Below, piece by piece: positions 25,945-36,883 of a DNA stretch of 64,000 bases; positions within the stretch are counted from its first letter, which is position 1; every line of letters starts with the position of its first letter. This DNA comes from Leifsonia sp. C5G2. GTDB taxonomy: Bacteria > Actinomycetota > Actinomycetes > Actinomycetales > Microbacteriaceae. Below the pieces are notes generated by a model, which worked only from the letters and a program-made list of their open reading frames with translations, was not told where the DNA came from and ran no database searches. The position numbers and the translations under genes are program-made. Location: assembly GCF_013359685.1 (NCBI RefSeq), contig NZ_JABFMV010000005.1, positions 124,001 to 188,000 of the forward strand. Direction: 5' to 3'.

Positions 25945-27090
25945 GTGAAGTTCCAAGCCAATCGGGATGTGTTCAGCGAGGCCGTCTCCTTCGCGGTGAA
26001 GCTCCTTCCGCAGCGGACGACCCTCCCCATCCTGAGCGGTGTGCTGATCGAGACGACCGACAACGGGCTCCAGCTCTCGTCCTTCGACTACGAAGTCTCG
26101 GCTCAGACCGAGATCGCCGCGCAGGTCGAGGAGCCGGGACGAGTGCTCGTCTCCGGCCGGCTGCTCGCCGAGATCGCGTCGAAACTGCCGAACGCGCCTG
26201 TGCAGTTCTCGACCGAGGAGTCGAAGATCGTCGTCCGCGCAGGCTCCGCCAACTTCACGCTGCTCTCCATGCCGGTGGAGGAATACCCGAGCATCCCGCA
26301 GGTGAGCGGCGAGGCAGGACTCGTCCCCGCCGAGGAGTTCGCGGAGGCCGTCGCCCAGGTGGGTGTGGCCGCCTCGCGGGACGATGTCACCCCCGTCATC
26401 ACGGGCGTCCAGCTCGAAGTGGGCGACAACACGCTCGGGCTCGTGGCGACCGACCGCTACCGCGTCGCCGTCCGTGAGATCGACTGGGACAACGGCACCA
26501 CCTCCGGCGAGCCGGTCACCGCACTGGTCCCGGCCCGCACCCTGACAGAGATCGGCAAGACGTTCGGCCACAGCGGCAACGTGTCCATCTCGATCACCAA
26601 CCGAGACGACCGCGAGCTGATCGCGTTCACCGCCGACCGCAAGACGGTGACCTCACTGCTGATCAAGGGCAACTTCCCGCCGGTCCGCCGGCTGTTCCCC
26701 GAGCAGGTCGACAACTACGCGGTGGTCAACACCGCAGAGCTCATCGAGGCGACCCGCCGAGTCGCCCTCGTCCTGGAGCGCGAAGCAGCGCTCCGCTACA
26801 CCTTCACCGCCGACGGGCTGACGCTGGAAGCGATCGGTTCGGAGCAGGCGCAGGCATCCGAGAGCATCGACGCTCTTCTCACTGGCCAGGAGACGGTGGT
26901 TTCATTGAAGCCGCAGTTCCTGCTCGACGGTCTGGGGGCGGTGCACTCGGAGTTCGTGCGCATCTCCTTCACGAAGACCGAGAACCCCAACAAGCCGGGG
27001 CCTGTGCTCATCACGAGCCAGACATCCAAGGATCAGGCAGGCGCGGACTCCTACAAGTATCTGCTCCAGCCGAACCTGCTCCTGCGCTAG
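25945..27090 (+). CDS. dnaN: DNA polymerase III beta sliding clamp
   Basis: This 381-residue protein forms the dimeric ring that tethers the replicase. The N-terminus VKFQANRDVFSEAVSFAVKLLP and LPILSGVLIE match DnaN. Three repeated clamp domains follow, and internal motifs such as LVATDRYRVAVRE and KGNFPPVRRLFP are characteristic. The GTG at 25945 is chosen for its AGAGGTG ribosome binding site and standard length; an in-frame upstream start would add an unlikely 13 residues. Confidence 0.97.
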   Translation: MKFQANRDVFSEAVSFAVKLLPQRTTLPILSGVLIETTDNGLQLSSFDYEVSAQTEIAAQVEEPGRVLVSGRLLAEIASKLPNAPVQFSTEESKIVVRAGSANFTLLSMPVEEYPSIPQVSGEAGLVPAEEFAEAVAQVGVAASRDDVTPVITGVQLEVGDNTLGLVATDRYRVAVREIDWDNGTTSGEPVTALVPARTLTEIGKTFGHSGNVSISITNRDDRELIAFTADRKTVTSLLIKGNFPPVRRLFPEQVDNYAVVNTAELIEATRRVALVLEREAALRYTFTADGLTLEAIGSEQAQASESIDALLTGQETVVSLKPQFLLDGLGAVHSEFVRISFTKTENPNKPGPVLITSQTSKDQAGADSYKYLLQPNLLLR

Positions 27091-27126
27091 AACCCGGCGC
27101 CGGAAGAAGAGAAGAGAAGGACAATC

Positions 27127-28014
27127 ATGCACATCGGCCTCATCGGCCTCGGGCGCATGGGCAACAACATGCGCGCCCGCCTCGAGAAGAACGGCATCGA
27201 CGTCACCGGGTACGACACGAACCCGGAGGTCTCCGACGTCGCGACCGTCGCAGACCTCGTGGCAGCGCTCCCCGCGCCGCGGACCATCTGGGTCATGGTG
27301 CCGGCCGGTCAGATCACCGACTCGGTGATCCGCGACCTCGAGCCGTTGCTCGAGAAGGGCGACCTGGTCATCGACGGCGGCAACTCGAAGTTCACCGAGG
27401 ACTTCAAGCACGCGGAGCTTCTCGCCCCGCGCGGCGTCGACTTCATGGACGTCGGAGTCTCCGGCGGCATCTGGGGTCTGGAGAACGGCTACGGCCTGAT
27501 GGTCGGCGGCTCCGCCCAGCAGGTCGAGCGCGTGATGCCGGTCTTCGACGCGCTGCGCCCGGAGGGTCCGCGCGACGAGGGCTTCGTCCACGTCGGCGAG
27601 GTCGGCGCCGGCCACTACGCCAAGATGGTGCACAACGGCATCGAGTACGCGCTGATGCAGGCATACGCCGAGGGCTACGAGCTCCTGGACACGCGCAAGG
27701 ACATCATCAAGGACGTCACCGGCACGTTCAAGGCCTGGCAGCGGGGAACCGTCGTCCGCTCCTGGCTGCTCGACCTGCTGGTCCGCGCTCTCGAGCAGGA
27801 CCCGGAGTTCGAGCACATCGAGGGCTACGTGCAGGACTCGGGCGAAGGTCGCTGGACCGTGGAGGAGGCGCTGAACAACGCCGTCCCGGTGCCGACGATC
27901 AGCGCCTCGATCTTCGCGCGGTTCGTCTCGCGCCAGGAGGACTCTCCTGCGATGAAGGCCGTCGCCGCCTTGCGCAACCAGTTCGGCGGCCACGCTGTGA
28001 AGGCCGTGGACTAA
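27127..28014 (+). CDS. gnd: 6-phosphogluconate dehydrogenase, decarboxylating (short form)
   Basis: This 295-residue enzyme makes ribulose-5-phosphate in the pentose phosphate pathway. The Rossmann motif GLIGLGRMGNNMRARL, GNSKFTEDF and the substrate motif GAGHYAKMVHNGIEYALMQAYAEG are seen. The length matches the short tetrameric Gnd type rather than the 470-residue form. A gnd gene between dnaN and recF is characteristic of many actinobacteria. It precedes recF by only six bases. Confidence 0.93.
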   Translation: MHIGLIGLGRMGNNMRARLEKNGIDVTGYDTNPEVSDVATVADLVAALPAPRTIWVMVPAGQITDSVIRDLEPLLEKGDLVIDGGNSKFTEDFKHAELLAPRGVDFMDVGVSGGIWGLENGYGLMVGGSAQQVERVMPVFDALRPEGPRDEGFVHVGEVGAGHYAKMVHNGIEYALMQAYAEGYELLDTRKDIIKDVTGTFKAWQRGTVVRSWLLDLLVRALEQDPEFEHIEGYVQDSGEGRWTVEEALNNAVPVPTISASIFARFVSRQEDSPAMKAVAALRNQFGGHAVKAVD

Positions 28015-28020
28015 CCCTCG

Positions 28021-29187
28021 TTGAGAGTTACGCATCTTTCCCTGACCGACTTCCGCAACTACCGCACCGCGGAGGTGCCGTTCGCGGCCGGCGCGAATCT
28101 GTTCGTCGGCCGCAACGGCCAGGGGAAGACCAATCTCGTCGAGTCGCTCGGCTACCTGAGCACCCTCGGGTCGCACCGGGTGTCGAGCGACCAGGCGATG
28201 ATCAGAAAGGATGCGGACGCCGCGATCGTGCGGGCCCGCATCCGCCACGACGGCCGCGAGTTGCTCGTGGAGTTGCAGCTCAACCGCAGCTCGCCCAACC
28301 GCGCGCAGGTCAACCGGGCCGCGATCAAGCCGCGCGAGCTGCCGCGCTACTTCTCCAGCGTGCTGTTCGCCCCGGAAGACCTCGCGCTGGTCCGCGGGGA
28401 ACCCGGCATCCGCCGGCGGTTCCTCGATCAGCTGCTGATTCAGCGGAATCCCCGCTTCGCCGGGGTCATCGGCGACTACGAGCGGGTGCTGAAACAGCGC
28501 AACACGCTTCTCAAGTCCGCTCGCGCGTCCCGCGTAAGGGAGGACCAGCTCGGGACGCTCGACATCTGGGACGAGCGCCTCATCCAGCTCGGGTCCGAGC
28601 TCATGGATGCGCGACTCGACCTGGTCGGCCGGCTCAGCGATCCGCTCGTGGCCGCCTACCGTTCCGTCGCCGGCGACGACCACCACCCGCGGCTGCTGCC
28701 GCAGCTCACCATCTTCGGCGCGCACGTCGAGGACGAGGACGACAGCGACGATGAGACCGTAACGGGGTCAGCCGGTGTCGCCACCACCGAGGCATTCCGC
28801 CGCGCGCTCACGAACGTCCGCCGCAAGGAGCTGGAGCGGGGCCTCACCCTCGTCGGCCCGCACCGCGACGACGTGCTGTTCGAGCTCAACGGCCTTCCGG
28901 CGAAGGGATACGCGAGCCATGGCGAATCGTGGTCGTTCGCTCTCGCTCTCAAGCTGGCATCGGCCGAGCTGCTCCGGCGCGAATCCACCACCGGCGATCC
29001 GGTGCTCATCCTCGACGACGTCTTCGCCGAACTCGACCAGGCGCGGCGACGCATGCTCGCAACCGCCGTGTCCGGTTACGAGCAGGTGCTCATCACAGCG
29101 GCGGTGTACGACGACGTGCCCGACGAGCTCACGGCGCACACCGTCCGGATCGAGGCGGGTGCGATCGTGGAGGCCACCGATGCCTGA
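28021..29187 (+). CDS. recF: DNA replication and repair protein RecF
   Basis: This 388-residue SMC-like ATPase loads RecA at gaps. It starts with LSLTDFRNYRTAEVPFAAG, has Walker A GRNGQGKTNLVES, the ABC signature region GESWSFALALKLASAELL, and Walker B PVLILDDVFAELD. The start is an unusual TTG, set by the short gap to gnd and the family N-terminus (RVTHLSLTDFRNYR). The end overlaps dciA by eight bases. Confidence 0.95.
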   Translation: MRVTHLSLTDFRNYRTAEVPFAAGANLFVGRNGQGKTNLVESLGYLSTLGSHRVSSDQAMIRKDADAAIVRARIRHDGRELLVELQLNRSSPNRAQVNRAAIKPRELPRYFSSVLFAPEDLALVRGEPGIRRRFLDQLLIQRNPRFAGVIGDYERVLKQRNTLLKSARASRVREDQLGTLDIWDERLIQLGSELMDARLDLVGRLSDPLVAAYRSVAGDDHHPRLLPQLTIFGAHVEDEDDSDDETVTGSAGVATTEAFRRALTNVRRKELERGLTLVGPHRDDVLFELNGLPAKGYASHGESWSFALALKLASAELLRRESTTGDPVLILDDVFAELDQARRRMLATAVSGYEQVLITAAVYDDVPDELTAHTVRIEAGAIVEATDA

Positions 29188-29677
29188 GCGCGCGGGCGCA
29201 TCCACCGAGGCATCCGCCGTCTACCTGCGGCTCAAGGCTCTGTTCGCCGGGACCAGCTCGCGCAGCCGGCGGACGTCTCCCCGCAAGGAGGACACGGCGG
29301 CGAGCAGGCCCTTCGGCTCCGGACGAGACCCGCACGACATCGGCGACGTCATGGACGCGCTCGCCTCGCAGCTGGGCTGGACCTCTGCCCTCGCGCAGTC
29401 GGAACTGCTCGAAAGATGGCGCGAACTGGCCGGCGAGGAGACCGCGAAGCACGCCGTCCCGGACCAGATCAGCGACGGCGTCCTGGTGGTCCGGTGCGAG
29501 TCGACGGCGTGGGCGACGCAGCTGCGGATGATGCGCTCCGAGCTGCTCGTGCGAATCGCGGAGCGGTTCCCCGACGCGGACATCCAGTCGATCCGTTTCC
29601 AAGGACCCGACGCCCCCTCCTGGAAAAGAGGCCCCAGGTCGATTCCAGGGCGCGGTCCGCGGGATACCTACGGCTGA
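29180..29677 (+). CDS. dciA: DciA (DUF721) replicative helicase loader
   Basis: This 165-residue protein has a basic, disordered first third and a DUF721 core: LGWTSALAQSELLERWRELAGEETAKHAVPDQ, then GVLVVRCESTAWATQLRMM. DciA proteins load DnaB in bacteria that lack DnaC or DnaI. Location between recF and gyrB is typical for actinobacteria. The ATG lies inside the recF end (overlap ATGCCTGA), so translation is coupled. Confidence 0.9.
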   Translation: MPERAGASTEASAVYLRLKALFAGTSSRSRRTSPRKEDTAASRPFGSGRDPHDIGDVMDALASQLGWTSALAQSELLERWRELAGEETAKHAVPDQISDGVLVVRCESTAWATQLRMMRSELLVRIAERFPDADIQSIRFQGPDAPSWKRGPRSIPGRGPRDTYG

Positions 29678-29754
29678 GAAGACAAAAGAGGTCGCTCTGG
29701 CGAAGAAAACCTCTCAGACGCCCGTTTCCGGGCATTTCCGCCGCTGGCTCTTGG

Positions 29755-29760
29755 TAGAAT
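29755..29760 (+). promoter_or_regulatory. Possible -10 element of a gyrB promoter
   Basis: TAGAAT lies 41 bases before the gyrB start in the dciA-gyrB gap. I see no clear -35 at the right spacing, so this is only a candidate. Confidence 0.3.
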
Positions 29761-29794
29761 GGAGAGTCACTGTCGAGTGCGGTCAGGAGCCTAA

Positions 29795-31801
<2,007 letters not shown>

Positions 31802-31847
31802 CGCACGAGCGCCAGACGACGAGACGAACCGCGAGGGAGAGAAGACT

Positions 31848-34400
31848 GTGACGGACGAGCAGACGGGTACCGGCGAGCAGGAGGAGGGCTTCGGCATCCA
31901 CGGCAGGATCGACCAGGTCGACCTGCAGTCGGAAATGCAGAGGTCCTACCTCGACTACGCCATGAGCGTCATCATCGGGCGCGCGCTGCCCGAGGTGCGC
32001 GACGGCCTCAAGCCGGTGCACCGGCGCGTGATCTACACGATGTTCGACGGCGGATACCGCCCCGACAAGGCGTTCTCGAAGTGCACCCGCGTCATCGGCG
32101 ACGTGATGGGGCAGTTCCACCCGCACGGCGACGCGCCGATCTACGACGCGCTCGTGCGCCTGGTGCAGCCGTGGAGCCTCCGCTACCCGCTGGCCCTCGG
32201 CCAGGGCAACTTCGGCTCCCCGGGCAACGACGGCGCGGCCGCTCCCCGGTACACCGAGACGAAGATGGCTCCGCTCGCGCTCGAGATGGTCCGCGACATC
32301 GACGAGGAGACCGTCGACTTCCAGGACAACTACGACGGCCGCACGCAGGAGCCGATCGTCCTTCCGGCGCGGTTCCCGAACCTCCTGGTCAACGGCTCGG
32401 TCGGTATCGCGGTCGGCATGGCGACCAACATCCCCCCGCACAACCTCCGCGAGGTCGCGGACGGCGCCCTGTGGCACCTGCAGCATCCGGAGGCCTCCCG
32501 CGAGGAGCTCCTCGAAGAGCTGATCAAGCGCATCAAGGGACCGGACTTCCCGACCGGCGCTCAGATCCTCGGTGTGAAGGGCATCCACGACGCCTACCGC
32601 ACGGGCCGCGGCTCGATCACGATGCGTGCCGTCGTCAACATCGAGGAGATCCAGGGCCGCGTCTGCCTCGTGGTCACCGAGCTGCCGTACCAGGTGAACC
32701 CGGACAACCTCGCCATCAAGATCGCCGACCTGGTGAAGGACGGCCGCATCGGCGGCATCGCCGACATCCGCGACGAGACCTCCGGCCGAACCGGCCAGCG
32801 CCTCGTGATCGTGCTGAAGCGCGACGCCGTCGCGAAGGTCGTGCTCAACAACCTGTACAAGCACACGCAGCTGCAGGAGAACTTCGGCGCCAACATGCTG
32901 GCGATCGTCGACAATGTGCCGCGCACGCTGTCGCTCGACGGCTTCATCACGGCCTGGGTCGACCACCAGATCGAGGTCATCGTCCGCCGCACGCGCTATC
33001 GGCTGCGCAAGGCCGAGGAGCGCGCACACATCCTGCGCGGCTACCTGAAGGCCCTCGACGCCCTCGACGAGGTCATCGCGCTCATCCGCCGTTCGGCCAC
33101 CGTCGACGACGCCCGCGAGGGCCTCAAGCAGCTGCTCGAGGTGGACGACATCCAGGCGGATGCCATCCTCACGATGCAGCTGCGCCGGCTGGCCGCGCTG
33201 GAGCGCCAGAAGATCATCGACGAGCACGACGAGATCGAGAAGCAGATCCAGGAGTTCCACGCGATCCTCGAGGACCCGGCCCGCCAGCGCTCGATCATCA
33301 GCGAAGAGCTCAGCGAGATCGTCACCCGCTTCGGCGACGACCGCCGCACCGAGATCATGTTCGGCTACGACGGCGACATGAGCGTCGAGGACCTCATCCC
33401 CGAAGAGGAGATGGTGGTCACCGTCACCCGCGGCGGCTACATCAAGCGCACGCGCAGCGACAATTACCGCAGCCAGCACCGCGGCGGCAAGGGCGTGAAG
33501 GGTGCGCAGCTGCGCGGCGAGGACGTGGTCGACCACTTCTTCGTCACGACGACGCACCACTGGCTGCTCTTCTTCACGAACCAGGGGCGCGTCTACCGCG
33601 CCAAGGCGTACGAGGTGCAGGAGGCCGGCCGCGACGCCAAGGGCCAGCACGTCGCCAACCTGCTCGCGCTGCAGCCGGATGAGGAGATCGCCGAGATCCT
33701 CGACATCCGGGACTACCAGGCGGCGAAGTACCTGGTGCTCGCCACCCGCCAGGGTCTGATCAAGAAGACCGCGCTGGATGAGTACGACACCAATCGCACC
33801 GGCGGCATCATCGCCATCAAGCTGCGCGAGGGCGACGAGCTCGTCTCCGCGCTGCTGGTGGAGGAGGACTCCGACCTGCTGCTGGTGTCGCGCAAGGGCA
33901 TGTCCATCCGGTTCACGGCATCCGACGAGGCGCTGCGTCCGATGGGCCGCTCGACCTCCGGCGTCATCGGCATGCACTTCCGTGGGGAGGACCGCCTCCT
34001 GGATGCGTCGGTCGTGTCCGACGAAGGCTACGTCTTCGTCGTCACCGAGGGCGGCTACGCCAAGCGCACCGCTGCCGACCAGTACCGCCTGCAGAACCGC
34101 GGCGGTCTGGGCATCAAGGTGGCCAAGCTGAACGACGACCGGGGCGATCTTGTGGGTGCTCTCATCGTCGGGGAGGACGACGAGGTCCTTGTGGTTCTTG
34201 CCAGCGGCAAGGTGGTACGCTCTGCCGTGGCCGAGGTACCCGCCAAGGGCCGCGACACCATGGGTGTCGTCTTTGCACGTTTCGCCGAGTCGGACAAGAT
34301 CATCGCACTGGCGAAGAACACCGAACGAGACCTCGTCTCCGCTTCTCTCGCGGAGGATGATGAGTCCGTCGGGAAGGATGAAACCGTAGATGAGCAGTAG
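31848..34400 (+). CDS. gyrA: DNA gyrase subunit A
   Basis: This 850-residue subunit has the breakage-reunion domain with catalytic Tyr134 in APRYTETKM. The quinolone-determining segment at 84-110 reads [19 protein letters not shown]. The residues there are Ala96, Pro97 and Asp100, aligning with Mycobacterium tuberculosis A90, S91 and D94; Pro at the S91 position is notable because that change is associated with fluoroquinolone resistance there. The C-terminal beta-pinwheel carries repeated blades, including QNRGGLGIK (the GyrA-box region). The start is a GTG. Confidence 0.98.
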   Translation: MTDEQTGTGEQEEGFGIHGRIDQVDLQSEMQRSYLDYAMSVIIGRALPEVRDGLKPVHRRVIYTMFDGGYRPDKAFSKCTRVIGDVMGQFHPHGDAPIYDALVRLVQPWSLRYPLALGQGNFGSPGNDGAAAPRYTETKMAPLALEMVRDIDEETVDFQDNYDGRTQEPIVLPARFPNLLVNGSVGIAVGMATNIPPHNLREVADGALWHLQHPEASREELLEELIKRIKGPDFPTGAQILGVKGIHDAYRTGRGSITMRAVVNIEEIQGRVCLVVTELPYQVNPDNLAIKIADLVKDGRIGGIADIRDETSGRTGQRLVIVLKRDAVAKVVLNNLYKHTQLQENFGANMLAIVDNVPRTLSLDGFITAWVDHQIEVIVRRTRYRLRKAEERAHILRGYLKALDALDEVIALIRRSATVDDAREGLKQLLEVDDIQADAILTMQLRRLAALERQKIIDEHDEIEKQIQEFHAILEDPARQRSIISEELSEIVTRFGDDRRTEIMFGYDGDMSVEDLIPEEEMVVTVTRGGYIKRTRSDNYRSQHRGGKGVKGAQLRGEDVVDHFFVTTTHHWLLFFTNQGRVYRAKAYEVQEAGRDAKGQHVANLLALQPDEEIAEILDIRDYQAAKYLVLATRQGLIKKTALDEYDTNRTGGIIAIKLREGDELVSALLVEEDSDLLLVSRKGMSIRFTASDEALRPMGRSTSGVIGMHFRGEDRLLDASVVSDEGYVFVVTEGGYAKRTAADQYRLQNRGGLGIKVAKLNDDRGDLVGALIVGEDDEVLVVLASGKVVRSAVAEVPAKGRDTMGVVFARFAESDKIIALAKNTERDLVSASLAEDDESVGKDETVDEQ

Positions 34401-34803
34401 CGTCGCCGAGAAGCTCGCCAAGAAGTCGTCCCGTCGACCCGCGTCCGCCAAGCAGGTGCGGCTCAAGCTGGTCTACGTCGACTTCTGGTCCACCGTGAAG
34501 CTGTCGTTCCTCGCGGGGATCTGCCTCGCGATCATCGCGATCGTCGGCACCTTCCTGATCTGGACGGTGCTCGACCGCACCGGCATCTTCGACCAGGTGA
34601 ACAGCCTGTTCAAGGACATCTCGGGTGCCGGCGGCAGCGACCTGCGCTCCATCTTCGGCCTCGGCCAGGTGATGGGCTTCTCGCTGATCGTGGCCATCCT
34701 CGACATCGTCGTGGTGACCGCGCTGGGCGCCGTCTTCGCGCTGCTCTACAACCTGTCGGTGAAGATCACGGGCGGTCTTCTGGTCGGTTTCACCAACAAC
34801 TGA
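34390..34803 (+). CDS. DUF3566 membrane protein
   Basis: This 137-residue protein has a basic N-terminus, a first helix (about 33-58, [23 protein letters not shown]), a short extracytoplasmic loop with [14 protein letters not shown], and a second helix (about 98-122). DUF3566 proteins are conserved next to gyrA in actinobacteria; their function is unknown. The start overlaps the gyrA end by 11 bases, which suggests one transcript. Confidence 0.9.
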   Translation: MSSSVAEKLAKKSSRRPASAKQVRLKLVYVDFWSTVKLSFLAGICLAIIAIVGTFLIWTVLDRTGIFDQVNSLFKDISGAGGSDLRSIFGLGQVMGFSLIVAILDIVVVTALGAVFALLYNLSVKITGGLLVGFTNN

Positions 34804-34819
34804 CCGATTTCGCAATGCC

Positions 34820-34850
34820 TGGGCAGATCGGGTAGTCTCGTATCTGCCCA
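34820..34850. terminator. Inverted repeat just before tRNA-Ile (terminator or operator)
   Basis: TGGGCAGAT (34820-34828) pairs with ATCTGCCCA (34842-34850) around a 13-base loop that contains TAGTCT, a plausible -10 for the tRNA. It could end the gyrase operon transcript or flank the tRNA promoter; there is no T-run. Confidence 0.45.
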
Positions 34851-34853
34851 TTC

Positions 34854-34930
34854 GGGGATATAGCTCAGGCGGTTAGAGCGCTTCGCTGATAACGAAGAGG
34901 TCCGAGGTTCAAGTCCTCGTATCCCCACCA
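34854..34930 (+). tRNA. tRNA-Ile (GAT)
   Basis: A full cloverleaf is visible: acceptor GGGGATA/TATCCCC, D-loop AGCTCAGGCGGTTAGAGC, anticodon loop CTGATAA giving GAT, T-arm GAGGTTCAAGTCCTC. The 3' CCA is encoded. It is followed by tRNA-Ala after 11 bases, the usual gyrA-ileT-alaT order in actinobacteria. Confidence 0.97.
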
Positions 34931-34941
34931 TCCACTCACTC

Positions 34942-35014
34942 GGGGCCTTAGCTCAGTTGGTAGAGCGCCTGCTTTGCAAGCAGGATGTCAGGAGTTCGAA
35001 TCTCCTAGGCTCCA
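34942..35014 (+). tRNA. tRNA-Ala (TGC)
   Basis: A cloverleaf with acceptor GGGGCCT pairing to AGGCTCC (one G-T), D-arm AGCTCAGTTGGTAGAGC, anticodon loop TTTGCAA giving TGC, T-arm GGAGTTCGAATCTCC. No CCA is encoded, so the CCA-adding enzyme must complete it. Confidence 0.97.
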
Positions 35015-35080
35015 CATCTCGCCGTCGCAACGATGTTATGCGATATGCTTATCTCGCAGGACGCTGAGAGCCTCCCGCAC

Positions 35081-35827
35081 CTAGCCAACGCCCCGCCTCG
35101 CGGGGCGTTGTGTTTTTCGCCTCGGGCTCCAGACGAATTCGCTCACCGTGATCGACCTCACGTTGGCGGCGATCTTGGCGACGGCCTTGGACGACCGGGG
35201 ATCGCTTTCGACGATGGTGCGATCGCGGTTCAGAAAGTACGTTGCAACATCCGCAGCCTGAAGCATCCGACTGGCGTGAGAAGGACCGTAGTAGATCGTG
35301 TCGGCGATCCTGCGGAGCGGACGTCTGGTGTAGCCCGGCACCCGAGCGAGCTTGAAGTGCCGAAGGCTGCGTCGTGAGTCGTTGGCGGCGTGGTGTTCGT
35401 CAGCCAGTATGAGGCCGAGCGAGTCGTGGTCGAATCCATCGAGCCTCATGTGGACGTCTTCGAGCGTGTGCGCCAGCGTCAGGAGGTGAGCCGGATATGG
35501 AGACGAGTAGCTCGCCCGAAGGGCGCGCAGATCCACGCCTCGGAAGATGAAGAGTGCCGACGAACGGGCCAGCACCTTGGCCACCAGATCGCACGCCTTG
35601 ACACGCCATACGAGCGGGACGTTCGCCCATGCGGCCCTGCCGTGGAACATGTCGACGGCGTGAAACTCAGCTCCACGATCGAACGTCGCGACATGTCGCG
35701 CAACGAGCGCGGCTACTTCATCCAGACCTCGCTCGACCGAGCGAACAGCAGCAGCATCGGCGATCAGAGCACCGAAGAAGTACTAGCGGTCATCGCGGCC
35801 GGATTCATCGATGTAGACAAGACGCAC
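35081..35827 (-). pseudogene. DUF3800-family protein interrupted by an in-frame amber codon
   Basis: Starting from GTG at 35827, the frame reads VRLVYIDESGRDDR, then TAG (35785-35783), then YFFGALIADAAAVRSVERGLDEVAALV, continuing to the stop at 35081. The first part is the DUF3800 YIDESG motif. Later parts show LILADEHHAANDSRR and the DUF3800 C-terminal ADTIYYGPSHASRMLQAADVATYFLNR. DUF3800 proteins have an RNase H-like acidic fold and occur in mobile and defence contexts, with no firm function. The stop separates the first catalytic Asp from the rest. A downstream ATG (35650) would remake only a truncated product. A sequencing error is possible. Confidence 0.75.
35088..35114 (+). terminator. 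Terminator of the tRNA-Ile/tRNA-Ala transcript, inside the DUF3800 3' end
   Basis: AACGCCCCG pairs with CGGGGCGTT (35088-35107) and is followed by GTGTTTTT on the plus strand, about 75 bases after tRNA-Ala. The hairpin overlaps the last codons of the opposing DUF3800 frame. Confidence 0.8.
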
Positions 35828-35868
35828 GGGATGTCATTGTAGAGCAGTATCACATTGGAACTGTGATT

Positions 35869-36333
35869 TCAGTTCTGCGGTGGGGTGATCGGACGCGTCG
35901 GGAACGGGCTCGAGTAGGAGACGCTCGTGGTGACGCTGCCGAGGGTGCCGACACGGCCGCTGATCTGCTCCAGGTGCCGCATCGACGTCGCAACGACCTT
36001 GATGATGAAGCAGTCGTCTCCGGTGACGTGGTGCGCCTCCACCACTTCGGGGATGTCGGCCAGCAGGTCGTGCAGCGGCGTGTACTGGCTGCTGGGGTAG
36101 CGCAGGCGGAGGTACGCCAGGATGCCGTAGCCGAGGCGCTCGGGATCGATCACCGCGCGGTAGCCCGAGATGATGCCGGCGTCCTCGAGCCGGCGGACGC
36201 GTTCCGCGACCGCGCTGTTCGACATGTGGACGGTGCGTGCCAGTTCGGCGATCGACTGGCGGCCGTCGCGCTGCAGCTCGGCGAGCAGTGTCCGGTCGGT
36301 GCTGTCGACGGTGTTCGCGGGATTGACGGCCAT
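35869..36333 (-). CDS. Lrp/AsnC-family transcriptional regulator
   Basis: This 154-residue regulator has an N-terminal winged HTH (DRTLLAELQRDGRQSIAELARTVHMSNSAVAERVRRLEDAGII, about 12-55) and a C-terminal RAM ligand domain (about 75-150, including VEAHHVTGDDCFIIKVVA). Such regulators sense amino acids. The ATG at 36333 gives the family length; upstream in-frame starts would add an atypical 87 residues. It is divergent from a rhodanese gene 93 bases away, its likely target. Confidence 0.9.
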   Translation of the reverse strand: MAVNPANTVDSTDRTLLAELQRDGRQSIAELARTVHMSNSAVAERVRRLEDAGIISGYRAVIDPERLGYGILAYLRLRYPSSQYTPLHDLLADIPEVVEAHHVTGDDCFIIKVVATSMRHLEQISGRVGTLGSVTTSVSYSSPFPTRPITPPQN

Positions 36334-36426
36334 GGCGCGATTCTGCCATGAGATCGACGGCGATCCGCAACGAACGCCGTCGAACCGGCCTTCAATCGCA
36401 GCCGCCGTCTTCCTACGCTCAACGGT

Positions 36427-36861
36427 ATGGATACCGACACCACCGAAGCGGCCCGCCACTTCGCCGCGAAGCTCCGATTCGAGACAGACCCCTCCGACGT
36501 CAAGGCCGCGATGGATGCTGCCGAGCGCTTCGTCCTCGTCGACACCCGTGGCGAGGCTGCATGGCGTCAGGGACGCGTCGAGGGCGCCATCCACCTGCCG
36601 ACCGCGGACATCGAGCGGCGCGCGGCCGAGCTCATCCCGGCCGGCATGCCGGTGGTCGTCTACTGCTGGGGGCCGGGGTGCAATGGGTCGACCCGCGCCG
36701 CGCTGGCGTTCAGTCTGCTCGGGTACGAGGTCCGCGAGATGATCGGCGGGTACGAGTACTGGGCCCGCGAGGGGCTGCCGGTGGTCGACGACGACGGATC
36801 GGGGACGCGCGCGGCCGACCCGCTCACCGCCCCGATCGGCTCGATCGTCTGCGACTGCTGA
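36427..36861 (+). CDS. Rhodanese-domain protein (sulfurtransferase-like)
   Basis: This 144-residue protein is a single rhodanese domain: FVLVDTRGEAAWRQGRVEGAIHLP, then the active-site loop VVYCWGPGCNGSTRAALAF with a catalytic-type Cys after VVY, and GYEVREMIGGYEYWAREG. It may transfer sulfur or phosphate-like groups; the substrate is unknown. It is divergent from the Lrp-type regulator and close to the glycosylase gene, which converges on it. Confidence 0.88.
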   Translation: MDTDTTEAARHFAAKLRFETDPSDVKAAMDAAERFVLVDTRGEAAWRQGRVEGAIHLPTADIERRAAELIPAGMPVVVYCWGPGCNGSTRAALAFSLLGYEVREMIGGYEYWAREGLPVVDDDGSGTRAADPLTAPIGSIVCDC

Positions 36862-36883
36862 CGTCTGCGACGGTTGAGCGCGG

